Assembly: GCF_037975245.1 (NCBI RefSeq)
Contig: NC_092565.1
Span: forward strand, 2,300,499 to 2,364,498
Direction: 5' to 3'
DNA from: Apostichopus japonicus
Lineage: Eukaryota; Echinodermata; Holothuroidea; Aspidochirotida; Stichopodidae
Length of the DNA: 64,000 nucleotides
Shown in pieces: positions 53,566 through 64,000 of the stretch. The translations under genes were made by a program, and so were the position numbers. Under the pieces are notes generated by a model. It did no database searches, had not been told where the DNA came from, and was given only the letters and a program-made list of their open reading frames with translations. The first letter of the stretch is position 1. Each line of letters begins with the position of its first letter.

Positions 53566-54617
53566 TATGCCTAACTAACCATGATGGTATGAAGATAGCA
53601 GAGGATAGATGGTTACTACTATACTATACCTGTATACATACATGGATAATCTGTTTATAGTGACCATGATCTTGGATTCTACTACTGTTTCCTATTTGTT
53701 ATTCAACATCCATTGTTTTTTTCTTACTAATTACATTTCATGACTAACCAGGGGATGAAGGAAGCTGTGCCGTCATGACTGCACTTTGTTAAGTTTATGT
53801 TAATGTGGGCAAAAAGTACTTTAATTTGTGGCATTAAGATTATCCATGTAATAACACTACATAGGAGAAGAACAGAAACATAGGTACATGAGTGTTTCTT
53901 GTTGTCAACACCATGTCTTTCCATGTAACATTTTACTCTGCTTTTACTAGAAAGAATGTGATGAAATATTCTAGTTGGTATAGGTGAAACATGAATCAAT
54001 TTATTTCAAGATATTAATTCAGATGTGCAACTGCAGCAAATGTTTCCACAAAACCTGAAATGAAGATGAAATTTTGACTTTTAATCAAGAAAGGCCAGTT
54101 TATTTAGTTATAAATGCTTTGAACCTCTAAGTTGCAAATCATTAAGGATGTCTACTTATTTAATTACATTAACTAGGACATTTGTATCACTTATTGGAGT
54201 TAAAAGATTAATAAATTGAACTTTGTTAAGAATATGCTTATTTCAGAAAAAAAGAGTGTTAACAGAAACATGTCTAAGTTCTCACAAAAAGTTGGAACTC
54301 TCTGCAAACTGAAAAATAGTATAATAGCAGCATTGAATATGATTTGTCAAAGAGATGATCAATAACAGTCATTCCAACCAATCATTGTGCTTAGTTTAAT
54401 AAAAATTATCAATGCTCATTTAAAGTATATTACAGGAAGTGATATTTCTTACTTAAGTAATGAACGTTTAACATTGTGCGCAATTGCATTACCTTCTTTC
54501 TGAGCATTTAAAGCTGCCATTGAGATTGTGAGATTGAACATCTTTTATGTTGTGGTGGTTAGATCATATTGGGATAATTTACTCCATCTATGGATATCAA
54601 CAGGTTACAATATACTA
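53566..54617. other. Intergenic, nothing recognised
   Basis: AT-rich, with short chance frames only. Confidence 0.4.
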
Positions 54618-54619
54618 GC

Positions 54620-54720
54620 CTCTGAAGAAGATCCTGCTAGGATTGAAACATCAGGCCAACTTACTTTTACACATTCTCTTACACAGGCTCTCTAGTGGAT
54701 AAGCAGTTTGCTAACCGTTT
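54620..54720 (+). repeat. Second copy of hammerhead-like repeat
   Basis: CTGAAGA, GATCC-TGCTA-GGATT and GAAACATCAGG are followed by the same downstream sequence as 45930-45980 (ACACATTCTCTTACACAGGC, then GGATAAGCAGTTTGCTAAC). The stem change C to T keeps a G-U pair. Confidence 0.55.
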
Positions 54721-55751
54721 TATATTATTTTGAATATACTAGAGTAGTAGAGTTATACACAAGATCTTAAATATTTATAACCACTAAGATATTAGAATCT
54801 CCAGATATATCTACAACTTCTTAATAATCAATCTTTAATATCTCACTGTCAAGTTAAAAGGTCTATACTATGTAGTAGTGCTTGTAAATAGATTTCTTCA
54901 TCTTCCTGGTGTACGTGTATACACACAACTGTTAATAAAGTACATAGTGTACGTGTATACACACAAACTGAGTAACTGTAAATAAAGTACAATTTGACTT
55001 CAAACTATTGCTTTGTGCTTTTTATTCTGATGTATGGTTATGAAGTATAAATTGAAAGGCTTTTAAGTTGAGTTATGACATATTTTAAAGAGATGTTAAG
55101 TAGATAAAAACCAATTCCTCATAAACAAAAAATTACAAGGGAATTGGCAACAACATGGTGAGCTGAATTTATCAACAGAAGAAACTTCACACCTAAAGAT
55201 AGCTCATCAGGTTTCATATACTAATATTTGAGTTTTGATCAATGCTGATTGCATCCACCAGCTAAGATTACAGTTCATTCCAGATTAACTTTGTATTGAG
55301 TATCATTTTCAAGCTCTTTCACTGCAGACGTTATCAAATGATCATTGACCTCCACAAAGAAAACCTTGAAGTGATGTATTTAAACTCCACAAAAAATAAA
55401 ACTTCATGCAAGCTGAATAGCATTGTGGTATTCAAACCTATTGCTCAAATGACCTCTGACATCAATAACAGTTTGTTTACTAAGCTGGACCTACATAATT
55501 GGTATGAAGTTTGTCCAAGAACTGTGTCTCTAGTGACATTTGAGCTAATAATGAAACTACATACTACATTAAAAGTTCAAGCTAGATGTACTTTTTGAGA
55601 TATCATGGTTTCACACAGACAAAACTAGAACATTACACACCATCACCATATCACTTAGATTCTTTTTGCATTTGATGAAAACTAGAATTTGTTTTATATA
55701 TTTGTCTTCATGGTGAATGTTAATCTATCTGTCAACAGAATACGCCTTTAA
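54721..55751. other. Intergenic, nothing recognised
   Basis: AT-rich. A short direct duplication (GTGTACGTGTATACACACAA and related) occurs near 54910-54965. Confidence 0.4.
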
Positions 55752-56236
55752 AGGGTGTGAAGACTCGCTCTCAAAGAAACGTCTCATGCCGGTAATCTGA
55801 CCTAGTTTCGAATGAGGTGTAACAGAAGTGTTAGACACCACCATCGATCCCAGAAAATGTTTTAATTTTCGATGTGTAATTTTATTGCTCATTGATTGAA
55901 TAAAGAATCAATCTATCCATCCATCCATCCATCCATCCATCCATCCATCCATCCATCCATCCATCCATCCATCCATCCATCCATCCATCCATCCATCTAT
56001 CTATACACACACAGGTTGCTACCGTCAGTAAGTAGACACTAGTGTACAGTCAATATATACAGCTAAGGGCAATACCCACAATACAGTGTACATAGCAGCG
56101 ATGGACATCTCAGGTCTAAATAAAAGATAACAAGGTATCCCGTTTCATTACTGTCTGCATTTTGTAGCAACAAGAAGAAAACGTCATTTGCAAGCAACGG
56201 AAAGTTAACCGTTTGGGGTGAGTCTTTAATGCCTTT
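55752..56236 (+). mobile_element. MITE family M1, copy 3, with ATCC expansion
   Basis: The ends AAAGGGTGTGAAGACTCGC and the GAGTCTTTAATGCCTTT arm are inverted. About 150 extra bases, including an (ATCC)n array, interrupt the element relative to copy 1. Confidence 0.85.
55915..55998. repeat. (ATCC)n microsatellite
   Basis: About 20 tandem ATCC units inside M1 copy 3. Confidence 0.95.
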
Positions 56237-57044
56237 AAGCAAACAGAATCAATGGGTGCAGAGAGCTATTGTAGTTGATAAAACTCAACTTACCAAAGAA
56301 AATATGGTTTAAAACCCTTCAACAGTAATTATGAACAACTGGTCAATATGGGGGCAAAAAGATTGTGCAGCTGTATACAATGATCTTTGATACCTTAAAC
56401 ATTTAAAAGAATGTTGCATCAACAGTATCATCAAATTAACGAAAGTTGCATAAAGAAGCATTCTGTGAACTATGGAGAGGTAGGCAACCGTAAAGTTGAA
56501 TTTTATTACAATTTTGATCTTGGTTTCATCTTCTTTTATTTGTATCCAAAGGATATTTATACAGTAATTAGCATTTGTGAAATGGCATTTAGCTTAGATT
56601 AAGAATCTTAAATCATAAAAAATTTCCTCAAAGTATTGGAAACATCTACGCATCTTAAAAGTGAGTACTGTATCTTGAAAACCAAGTTAGAAAGATCAAT
56701 GTCTTGCTATAGCTAAGTTAATAGCTGTTTGTTCATTGGTCCTCCTTACAAAAGATTTCAGTTTGAAGTAGAACCTAACTAATGCATCTATTATTGGTAC
56801 AATGTATTTCAAACTCATGAGGAACATGCTTACTTTGCTTTCATATACGTTTCTACCAAATTATCAATTAAGACATCCATCAAAACAAGGTTGGAAACAG
56901 TAATATATCATCTTTCAAGTTAAAGTTAAGCAGAGCGGAAGTCAACAAAACCATTTATAAAGTGAAATCTGAAGAGTAAAAAGTAAAAGTCAGCAGAGGT
57001 TCATAGAATTTAATTTAAAATGTCTGTTTCCTGGGGATTTGCTC
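56237..57044 (-). other. ERI1 3' flank
   Basis: Downstream of ERI1 on the minus strand. A possible poly(A) signal AATAAA (TTTATT on plus at 56535-56540) is the only candidate noted. Confidence 0.3.
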
Positions 57045-57047
57045 TCA

Positions 57048-57206
57048 TGACTCTGATATGAACTTTTCTCCTTTCAGTCTCACATTTTGCTTCTCTCCCT
57101 CCAAGGCATCATTGAGAGTCTGCAGTCCAGCAATCTGCTCATGACAAATCAAAGCATAATGCTGCTGCAGATAATCTGAATTGTCAGTTCCAGTGTTGTC
57201 CTTCTC
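57048..57206 (-). other. In-frame open extension after the ERI1 stop
   Basis: After the TAA at 57207-57209 the same frame stays open for 53 codons to TGA (57045-57047). The translation is polar and Glu/Lys/Gln-rich (for example HEQIAGLQTLNDALEGEK). Its LNDALEGE echoes the INDALT that ends the ERI1 frame, sharing 13 identical bases. It could be readthrough, a lost C-terminal part or chance. Confidence 0.35.
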
Positions 57207-57480
57207 TTATGTCAAGGCATCATTGATGACCAAGTTACAGCCATCCTCCATGAGCTTCACAGCTATTCTAGCGATGTTCTTTGCATCATCGATACCTCTG
57301 TGAGGTTGGCCTTCAAACTCCATGCCCAGGTTTCTCAACATGAGTTCTAACTTGACTCTGCTGGTTTTATAAAAGCTACTAAATGTTTTGCTAAGGTTGA
57401 TCCAGTTTTTGGCATAAGATGGAAATTTGAGTTTACTTAGTTTACATTGCACCCTCAGAAACAAGTTCATATCCCAAGGT
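57207..57480 (-). CDS. ERI1: ERI1 coding exon 6
   Basis: Encodes WDMNLFLRVQCKLSKLKFPS, the GMEFEGQPHRGIDDAKNIAR region with catalytic H381 and D386, and ends INDALT then TAA. Acceptor TTTTTTTCAG. Confidence 0.95.
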
Positions 57481-60400
57481 CTGAAAAAAACAGAAATAAA
57501 TTTAATGGGGCATTATTGTTTGCATGATTTCATGGTGCAATTTTGGTGAATGCAAGTAACAGATCATATGCTTAGATACCTGCTCTTTGGATGGTAAATT
57601 CAACACAAAATGTCCTGTTAAGTATTGAATATGTATATCCTCACCTAAATCAACAAAGGGACCTATATACTATGTATGATGCATGTTATTTGATTTTTAT
57701 TTAACTTTGAAGCAATGTTGACCAGAAGTAATTTTTCAAACTCTACAAAACCATCTAGCTTTTTGTACTAAATGTGGGGTTTCCACACGACAAGGACGAT
57801 GTCTGCCAACTTTGAATTAATTGCACATTATAAGCTTTTAAACTTGGACTTAATTGACCATTCAACTCTATTCAAAGCAATAAGCCTTCATATCTCAGAA
57901 CAGACCATTTGGATATCAAATCTGATGATATGCTTTTCTTCTTAATGTCAACAAGGTTGAAACAAACACACCAGCATAAATGCATAGGTTCTGTGTCCTT
58001 CAACAAGTAAGCAAAATGTTAAATGTAATGATACTTTATTGATCAAATGTTCTCAGAGATATAAGAAAAAACATCTTATTGATTTTATACACTTAGGTAA
58101 AACAAAAATTATCTTTGTCAAATAGAAGACAAATATTTCAACTCACCCATCAGTAACAATGGCAAACTTGTATTTGGACCCGAGTTCTTTATGTTTCATC
58201 CACCGGTTGACCGTCTCTAATACAACAGGAAATGTGTCTGCATAGTCCACTTGAACCTAACAGGAGATTATAACACACTAGTACTACCTGCATCAATCAT
58301 ATGTGTAGTGCAAATGTGTCTGCATAGTCCACTTGAACCTAACAGGAGATCATAACACACTAGTACTACCTGCATCAATCATATGTGTAGTGGAAATGTG
58401 TCTGCATAGTCCACTTGAACCTAGCGGGAGATTATAACACACTAGTACTACCTGCATCAATCATATGTGTAGTGCAAATGTGTCTGCACTCTGCATAGTC
58501 CACTTGAACCTAACAGGAGATCATAACACACTAGTACTACCTGCATCAATCATATGTGTAGTGGAAATGTGTCTGCATAGTCCACTTGAACCTAGCGGGA
58601 GATTATAACACACTAGTACTACCTGCATCAATCATATGTGTAGTGGAAATGTGTCTGCATAGTCCACTTGAACCTAGCGGGAGATTATAACACACTAGTA
58701 CTACCTGCATCAATCATATGTGTAGTGGAAATGTGTCTGCATAGTCCACTTGAACCTAACAGGAGATTATAACACACTAGTACTACCTGCATTAATCATA
58801 TGTGTAGTGGAAATGTGTCTGCATAGTCCACTTGAACCTAGCAGGAGATTATAACACACCAGTACTACCTGCATCAATCATGTGTAGTGATCTCTCTAAA
58901 TTAAACAAACTGTATAATTCTTTCACATGCTAACTTTGAGTTGAATATGCAACCATATCAAAAACCATAAACATAGGATAACATAGGATAGGCTAGCTTT
59001 AACAACCAAACTGGCTTACCAAACCAATACACTCACCTGTGTTATGTTTGTGAGACTTGTACAAAATTCTGACAGCTTTGGGTTGAGTAATGGTTTACAG
59101 AATAACATCAAGGTATCCTCCTGAGGAAATAAAAATAATAAACCTAAATAAACTTTAATTAACTTTGTACAACATCAAAGAAGTGTAATGTTCTAAAAAA
59201 TAAAGTTCGAAAGCGAACGAACCAATGCATCAAACAAACAGTTCAGAATAAACACAAAACAAAAACTTTTTGAATGTGTAGATTACAAATATGCAATCAC
59301 AAAACTAATACCGGCACTCCCCAAAATAAATCTTGTGATCGAACATCAACAATTAGGTCACTATTAGTTAACTGGCATTAATTGTCCTGCATACTAAATG
59401 TCTAATTTTATGGTACATCATTATTCTGGATAATATTATCCTGTCTTTGTGATTAATAACTGCATGTGTTTGATCATTCTTTGAGCTTGCTTTCTCAAAT
59501 AACACTACCATCTGTAAGAGTTATTAAGATCCTCTGAATTTCATCTGAAAATCAAACTAACATCATGCAAGCAAATTTATGAATGCATCTTTTGAGCTAC
59601 AGTAAACTTTAAAGTTGTGAGGGGTTCCATTTATTCTTACCACCAGTCTTGTTTTTGTATTAACTAGAACAATGGGAAATTCAATGATCTCGTGAAGGTA
59701 ATCAGCTGGGTTTTGACGTTCACAGGTTGCTTCAAAGTCGATGACACAGAGATAATCAAAACTTTGTGCAGTTTGGTGAGAATCCAGTCCTGCTTTACCC
59801 AGAGAAGATTCCATATAGTAGAGCTTCAGCCTTTTCTTGAGAATGTCAGGGTATCCACTGTAGAAAAGAAAAAGGTTACCTTTAAATAGCTTATTCAGTT
59901 TAACTAGTTCTGAGGCTGCAACTTTGAACTCATCTAATATTTCACTCATCTCCATAAATTTCAATGGCACATTTCTACAATCAATCTGTTGAAGAACAAA
60001 CTGAGCTACTAGTCTACCAAACTTATGTTGCTATTATAGTCTATAAATGTCCTGTTCAAGTGACTTTCATAGCTGAAAACAAAATAATTGCTACATACTG
60101 TACAGTAATACAATATACCAACCTGGAATCAAGATTAAATTGCTTCAAAGTTGATATCAATTGCTGGTGGGTCATCCTGTTTATCTCTCCATTTTGTGAG
60201 GAAATGCTTTTGTAAACTGGATGGTTAAAATCCTTAGTTTCCTACAAAAAAAAACATTGATTAAATGAAATAACATACTTTTCTAGATTTAAACTTGCAC
60301 TATGTGTTTGAACAAAGAATACATTGGCACATCGTCAGGCTTTGTTTTTCATTATTTTGAAATTAAAACCTGGCATTGTTCCTGTTTTTCAATGCACCAA

Positions 60401-62690
60401 GTAATGACCCTACAGGTGCAGATAATACCTGTGAAGATTAACAAAAGCTGTACAATTCATAAAGCTCTTTTGAAAAAATGCACTCATATAGTTAGGCCAT
60501 GCCTACTGTATAAACACAGTAGGGTATGGATATTAAGCACAAGTTTACAATACCTCAATCTGCTAATAGGCCATTATGGGTCATTCCATATCAAATCACC
60601 TAATTTCACAAGACAATGTTTTTATAGCCCACGGAATGACCCACATACTGTTTATTCATGTAGTGCGTGGATACGATGTGTAGACTACATATTTACTTGT
60701 TGTGTTGTCTGGTATCAACGATGAGTTGTTAGTTGTTTCGACCTACTGAATATGCATTACCTAGGCTAATAAACTTTCATTGGTTTGTTCAAACAAGTGG
60801 TGCGGTTTTATTGAATGGATATTGTGTACCACCTATTATCGTTTTTTATACTTCAGGTCATTTTTTTTTTTAATATTGGAAAGCATTTAACAGGATTCCT
60901 TGCCTGAAGTTTCTTTATTTTCCTTGATTGCTTGGATGGTCTGTTTAAACTATATATGCCAATATTTTGGACATATTTCATGTCTTTGTTTAATCACACA
61001 GTGCAACTCAAATACTGTCCTTAATTTAAATCGATCTTCTGTTAGGTTCTCTGAGGTAGTTATCAATTTAAACAGTTTCAACTTAGCCAATTTAAACAAC
61101 AGTTTAAACGAATAAACAATTACAACAAATTATTGAAAGTCAAGCTGTGTAAAACAGGTGGAAAATTATCTGCATTATTCTAATTCCAATTTCAGCATCC
61201 AGTAGTTTAGACACTCACTGCAGTAAATCTCCATATCATTTCATCTATGGAAATAATCACCATTTCCTTTGCCGTTTCATTCCCTACCAACTGCTGTCTT
61301 ATATTCTCCCTATTAGTTGCCATGCCATTTACTGTTATTGTTTTTCTTTGTTATTCCTTAGTACTCATGCACTGTGTTGGCTCTTCCCATCTATACTATG
61401 AGAAATCAACTATTGCTACATTCTCAGGCATGATTCTTACCAGCTTCCATACCTTTTGCATATTATTATTCAATGCTTTTACAGTCAATTGCCAGTTGCT
61501 CATCATTCATTTTAGTATGACCCTATACTGTAGTATAAAGGCCCGGTCACACTACAGCGATATTTTATCGGAATACGGTCTGATTTTTCCGATTTTAGGC
61601 CGAAGAGTGAGGTTTGTGGTAGTGAATGTAATGAATGCAGTGGAATATTCGAATGTACCTACTCCAAATCTGAGGGGTTCTGGAACTGCATTCTGAAGTG
61701 ACGTCACATCGAAAAACGATAAAAATCGGAAGAGAAATCGGATAGCTATCCGATAAAAGGAAACAGAGTCAATATTATAAGTTAGGAGAGGGCTATTCCA
61801 CTTCAGAATGGCTCAACAGATAGCAAATCAGGTCATTTATCACTGTGGCTAGAAGACCTGAATGAAAAACAGGCTGTTTCGATTCCTCTGGGAAAATCGG
61901 ATACATGTAGTATTCCGATTAAAAATCGGTATAGTGTGACCGGGCCTTTATACTGCAGAGGCGACATGTTAAACCCTAACATGTTTCTTTTTATATGGCT
62001 ATTTGGTCTTGCTGAATTTGGCCCAATTCTCCCTATTTCTTTCCAAATATTTTCCAATGCGGGATGGAAAATTGTAAATCTCCTATGTACAGTAAGTCAA
62101 AGGTTTGCAGGTCTCTACTGAAGCAAGCTATCACAAGCTCAAGCTACAGAAATCATGCTTTCATACACTGAATACCCACGAGGTTCAATCTAGGCCTACC
62201 CTTACATTCAAAATTATCAAATCATTTAAGAATACCAAAACTTCCATGCTTCACTTACCCGAATCACCTTTGACTTTTTAGGAGATTGCTTCTTGTTCGA
62301 AGGATTGTTGAAAACATCTTTACATTCCTCAGGAGAATGTCGCTTCAATGCTTTGGTGGAGCTTGCTGATTTTGTGGGCTGCTCATTTTCTGTTATAGGT
62401 TCTGACTTACAGGTTTTCATGGCTTGAGTAATAGCGCTAGATGCCATCTTCTTCTTATGCCTAACGCTACGTTGCTTTCGAATTTTACGTGATGGGCGAC
62501 CATTAACTGTAACGTTATGCCAAACTTTAGAAACCTCAGACTTTGATTTGAATTTCTTTAAAGTCAGACAATACAGTACAATAATCACGAATAAACCACA
62601 AATAACTGATGTCACAATAAATGAAAGAGAAAACTGCATCAACATCTTGCTGTTCGCAAATTCACGGGCAATCGTTGTTGAGGCAGTCAT
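57207..62690 (-). CDS. ERI1: ERI1-like 3'-5' exoribonuclease with N-terminal hydrophobic segment (6 coding exons)
   Basis: DEDDh exonuclease that trims histone mRNA 3' ends, 5.8S rRNA and small RNAs in characterised relatives. The predicted protein is 411 aa; human ERI1 is 349. Residues 20-44 are a strong hydrophobic helix followed by KKFKSK. Basic clusters lie at about 65-82 and 133-142. A SAP domain lies at about 155-197 (INRMTHQQLISTL, LKKRLKLYY). The exonuclease domain covers about 217-405, with catalytic D224 and E226 (IDFEAT), D320 (TDG), H381 and D386 (PHRGIDD). All five catalytic residues are present. Joined exons, minus strand: 62690-62259, 60241-60123, 59857-59641, 59120-59037, 58256-58147, 57480-57207. 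All are GT-AG and keep phase. The start ATG has an in-frame TGA three codons upstream. It is convergent with HECTD2. Confidence 0.95.
58147..58256 (-). CDS. ERI1: ERI1 coding exon 5
   Basis: Encodes VQVDYADTFPVVLETVNRWM, continuing to KYKFAIVTDG with catalytic D320. Donor GTGAGT. Its acceptor and first 29 bases are the first unit of a tandem array that extends upstream. Confidence 0.95.
58228..58885 (-). repeat. 82-bp tandem array duplicating the exon 5 splice acceptor
   Basis: Eight units of about 82 bases, one with a 7-base insertion. Each contains, on the minus strand, CTCCTGTTAG or CCGCTAG followed by GTTCAAGTGGACTATGCAGA, that is the 3' splice site and the start of exon 5. The unit nearest the gene is the real exon start; seven decoys lie upstream in intron 4. 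Confidence 0.95.
59037..59120 (-). CDS. ERI1: ERI1 coding exon 4
   Basis: A 28-codon exon encoding FCKPLLNPKLSEFCTSLTNI and TQ, matching human YVRPEINTQLSDFCISLTGITQ. Acceptor ATTTCCTCAG, donor GTGAGT. Confidence 0.94.
59641..59857 (-). CDS. ERI1: ERI1 coding exon 3
   Basis: Encodes the end of the SAP domain (ILKKRLKLYY) and exonuclease motif I, YLCVIDFEATCE, with D224 and E226, then HEIIEFPIVLVNT. Acceptor TTTTCTACAG, donor GTAAGA. Confidence 0.96.
60123..60241 (-). CDS. ERI1: ERI1 coding exon 2
   Basis: Encodes DFNHPVYKSISSQNGEINRM and the following SAP helix. Acceptor TTTTTTTTTGTAG, donor GTTGGT. Confidence 0.94.
60575..60645. mobile_element. Very short MITE
   Basis: TGGGTCATTCC and GGAATGACCCA are exact inverted repeats 11 bp long, separated by about 45 bases. 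It lies in ERI1 intron 1. Confidence 0.6.
61536..61952. mobile_element. TIR element (GGCCCGGTCACACTA family)
   Basis: The left arm TATAAAGGCCCGGTCACACT and right arm AGTGTGACCGGGCCTTTATA are perfect 20-bp inverted repeats. Inside, CCGATTTT/AAAATCGG motifs recur in both orientations. About 417 bp in ERI1 intron 1. No transposase; probably a MITE with a TA-type target. Confidence 0.85.
62259..62690 (-). CDS. ERI1: ERI1 coding exon 1 (hydrophobic segment and basic region)
   Basis: 144 codons. Residues 20-44 (FSLSFIVTSVICGLFVIIVL and on to YCLTL) are uncharged and long enough to cross a membrane. The rest is Lys/Ser-rich and probably disordered. An in-frame TGA lies just upstream of the ATG, and the -3 base is G. 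Internal in-frame ATGs (codons 16, 18, 82) could start shorter forms. Donor CGG|GTAAGT. Confidence 0.85.
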
Positions 62691-62972
62691 CCCAAATTCT
62701 CAGATAGTTGAGCATGACAGAACCTATGGACAGAACACACTTTCTTGCAGTTTGGGCCTTGAAATGCATGTGTTTGCGTAGTTCCGCGAAGACTGCATCA
62801 CAAGCCCAGGTCCATTGCATACGCCGGTGTCTCTATCACTAAACTATTTTAGTTCAGTATGTCAAGCTGATTTACGCTTTCTCGCGATTTAATAATATCA
62901 TTAAACTAATTATATCGTTAACTGATTCCAGTGATATCATGAAAAGGAGTTTATATATCGTTCAATCAATTA
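62691..62972 (-). promoter_or_regulatory. Presumed ERI1 promoter region
   Basis: Sequence between the ERI1 start and the next repeat. No TATA box or clear motif is seen; assigned by position only. Confidence 0.3.
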
Positions 62973-63955
62973 AAGGGAGTGAAGACTCGCGCACAAAGAA
63001 ACGTCTGATGCCGGTAATCTGACCTAGTTTCGAAAGAGGTGTAACAGAAGTGTTAGTCATCACCATCGATTCCAGAAAATACACACACAGCTTGCTACCG
63101 TTGGAAGAAGTGTAAATATGTTGGAAGCTTGCTGGGGACCGAAGAATTGGTATAACCAACGGTGCTTTCAACACACTGTCAAGTATTTTCAAAAGCCAAA
63201 ACATAAGCCGAAACATTAAGCTTAGGATTTTCGAGGCTTTATTAAAGAGTATTTTTTTGTACAATTGCGAACTGTGGGGCACAACCAAGGATCTTGATCG
63301 CAAAATTGACACTTTTCAAAGGAGACTACTTCGTAATATTCTCAACATTAGATGGACCGATATCAATTGGTTATCAAACGATGAGCTCTACAATGAAACC
63401 AACCAAACACCTTGGTCATCCATAGTCGCACATAGAAGATTGAGATTTTTCGGTCATGTAGCAAGACTCCAGGAGGACGCTCCAGCAAAGGTTGCTTTAA
63501 GAGAAGCATTAATGCTTCCCAATTGGGACATACTGCTAAACCAGTAGGAATGTCCATGACTACCTTGCTTGGAAAAATAAAGTCGCAATTTAAGGACGTA
63601 ATTAACATTAACAATTTCGAGGAAGCAATAAACCTTGCACAAGATCGTGATACGTGGCGGAGGTTAATCACTGAGCATGTCGGATAGACGAGACTCAACT
63701 TACTACTACTACTTGCTACCGTCGGTAATAAGACACTAGCGTACAGTCAATACATGCAGCTACGGTCAATATCCACACAACACAGTGTACATAGCAGCGA
63801 TGGACATCTCAGTTCCAGATAAAGAAAACAAGGTATCACGTTTCATTTCTGTCTGCATTTTGCAGCGACAAGAAGAAAACTTCACGTGCAAGCAACGGAA
63901 AGTTAACTTTTTTTCAGAGGCGGCACGCGGTTTGGAGCGAGTCTTCAATGCCTTT
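62973..63955 (+). mobile_element. MITE family M1, copy 4, split by a LINE fragment
   Basis: The ends AAAGGGAGTGAAGACTCGC and GCGAGTCTTCAATGCCTTT are inverted. The interior matches copy 1, but about 0.6 kb is inserted between two copies of CTTGCTACCGTYGG (63091-63104 and 63712-63725). Confidence 0.88.
63105..63711 (+). mobile_element. Truncated non-LTR retrotransposon (RT C-terminus)
   Basis: A frame at 63257-63547 encodes the RT C-terminal region (ILNIRWTDINWLSNDELYNE and RRLRFFGHVARLQEDAPAK). A one-base shift near 63525 moves the rest to another frame that ends DTWRRLITEHVG. Upstream, NGAFNTLSSIF and LRIFEALLKSIFLYNCELWG are also readable. The 3' end is an (ACT)n tail. It is 5'-truncated, flanked by a 14-bp target duplication, and dead on arrival. 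Confidence 0.85.
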
Positions 63956-64000
63956 CATGATGTATTTAACCATGGAGGTACCCGAGCCAAAATGGTGGTT

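Noticed and set aside
62962-63312. Minus-strand 116-aa ORF
   Set aside because: A shadow of the MITE and the plus-strand RT fragment.

Overview
This window is from a eukaryotic nuclear genome. Its two genes are split by long introns with GT-AG borders, and it holds tRNA-derived SINEs, LINE 3' ends, many terminal-inverted-repeat (TIR) elements and long microsatellites. Both proteins resemble vertebrate HECTD2 and ERI1. With the AT-rich, repeat-dense composition this suggests a marine invertebrate deuterostome, most likely an echinoderm such as a sea cucumber. The taxon is inference; no species marker was seen.

Layout. 1-8.2 kb: no gene; a 0.5-kb direct repeat and a MITE with an 8-bp target duplication. 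8.2-15.8 kb: a hAT-like element, then a decayed element bounded by inverted repeats of about 0.5 kb that start AGTATGTGG. On the minus strand it carries a broken C2H2-finger/acidic gene and a broken adenain-like cysteine protease, which reads as a Polinton/Maverick-type remnant. Other repeats split it. 16-19.9 kb: one long trinucleotide microsatellite tract interrupted by two G-rich TIR elements. About 20-49.3 kb (+): a complete HECTD2-type HECT E3 ubiquitin ligase in 18 coding exons (750 aa), with a 42-bp minisatellite, a LINE end, hAT and MITE copies and an intronic repeat family carrying AGGTCA direct repeats. 49.3-57 kb: 3' flank with a SINE, a 47-bp minisatellite and further repeats. 57.2-62.7 kb (-): a complete ERI1-type 3'-5' exoribonuclease in 6 coding exons (411 aa). 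63-64 kb: a MITE with a LINE fragment inside it.

The two genes are convergent, and nothing indicates that they act together. HECTD2 transfers ubiquitin through a C-terminal cysteine. ERI1 trims histone mRNA, 5.8S rRNA and small RNA 3' ends. The ERI1 gene has three oddities: a predicted N-terminal membrane anchor, a tandem array that copies the 3' splice site plus the start of exon 5, and a 53-codon open frame directly after the stop codon. All exon borders were set by hand from splice consensus, reading phase and similarity to recalled family sequences; no search was run.
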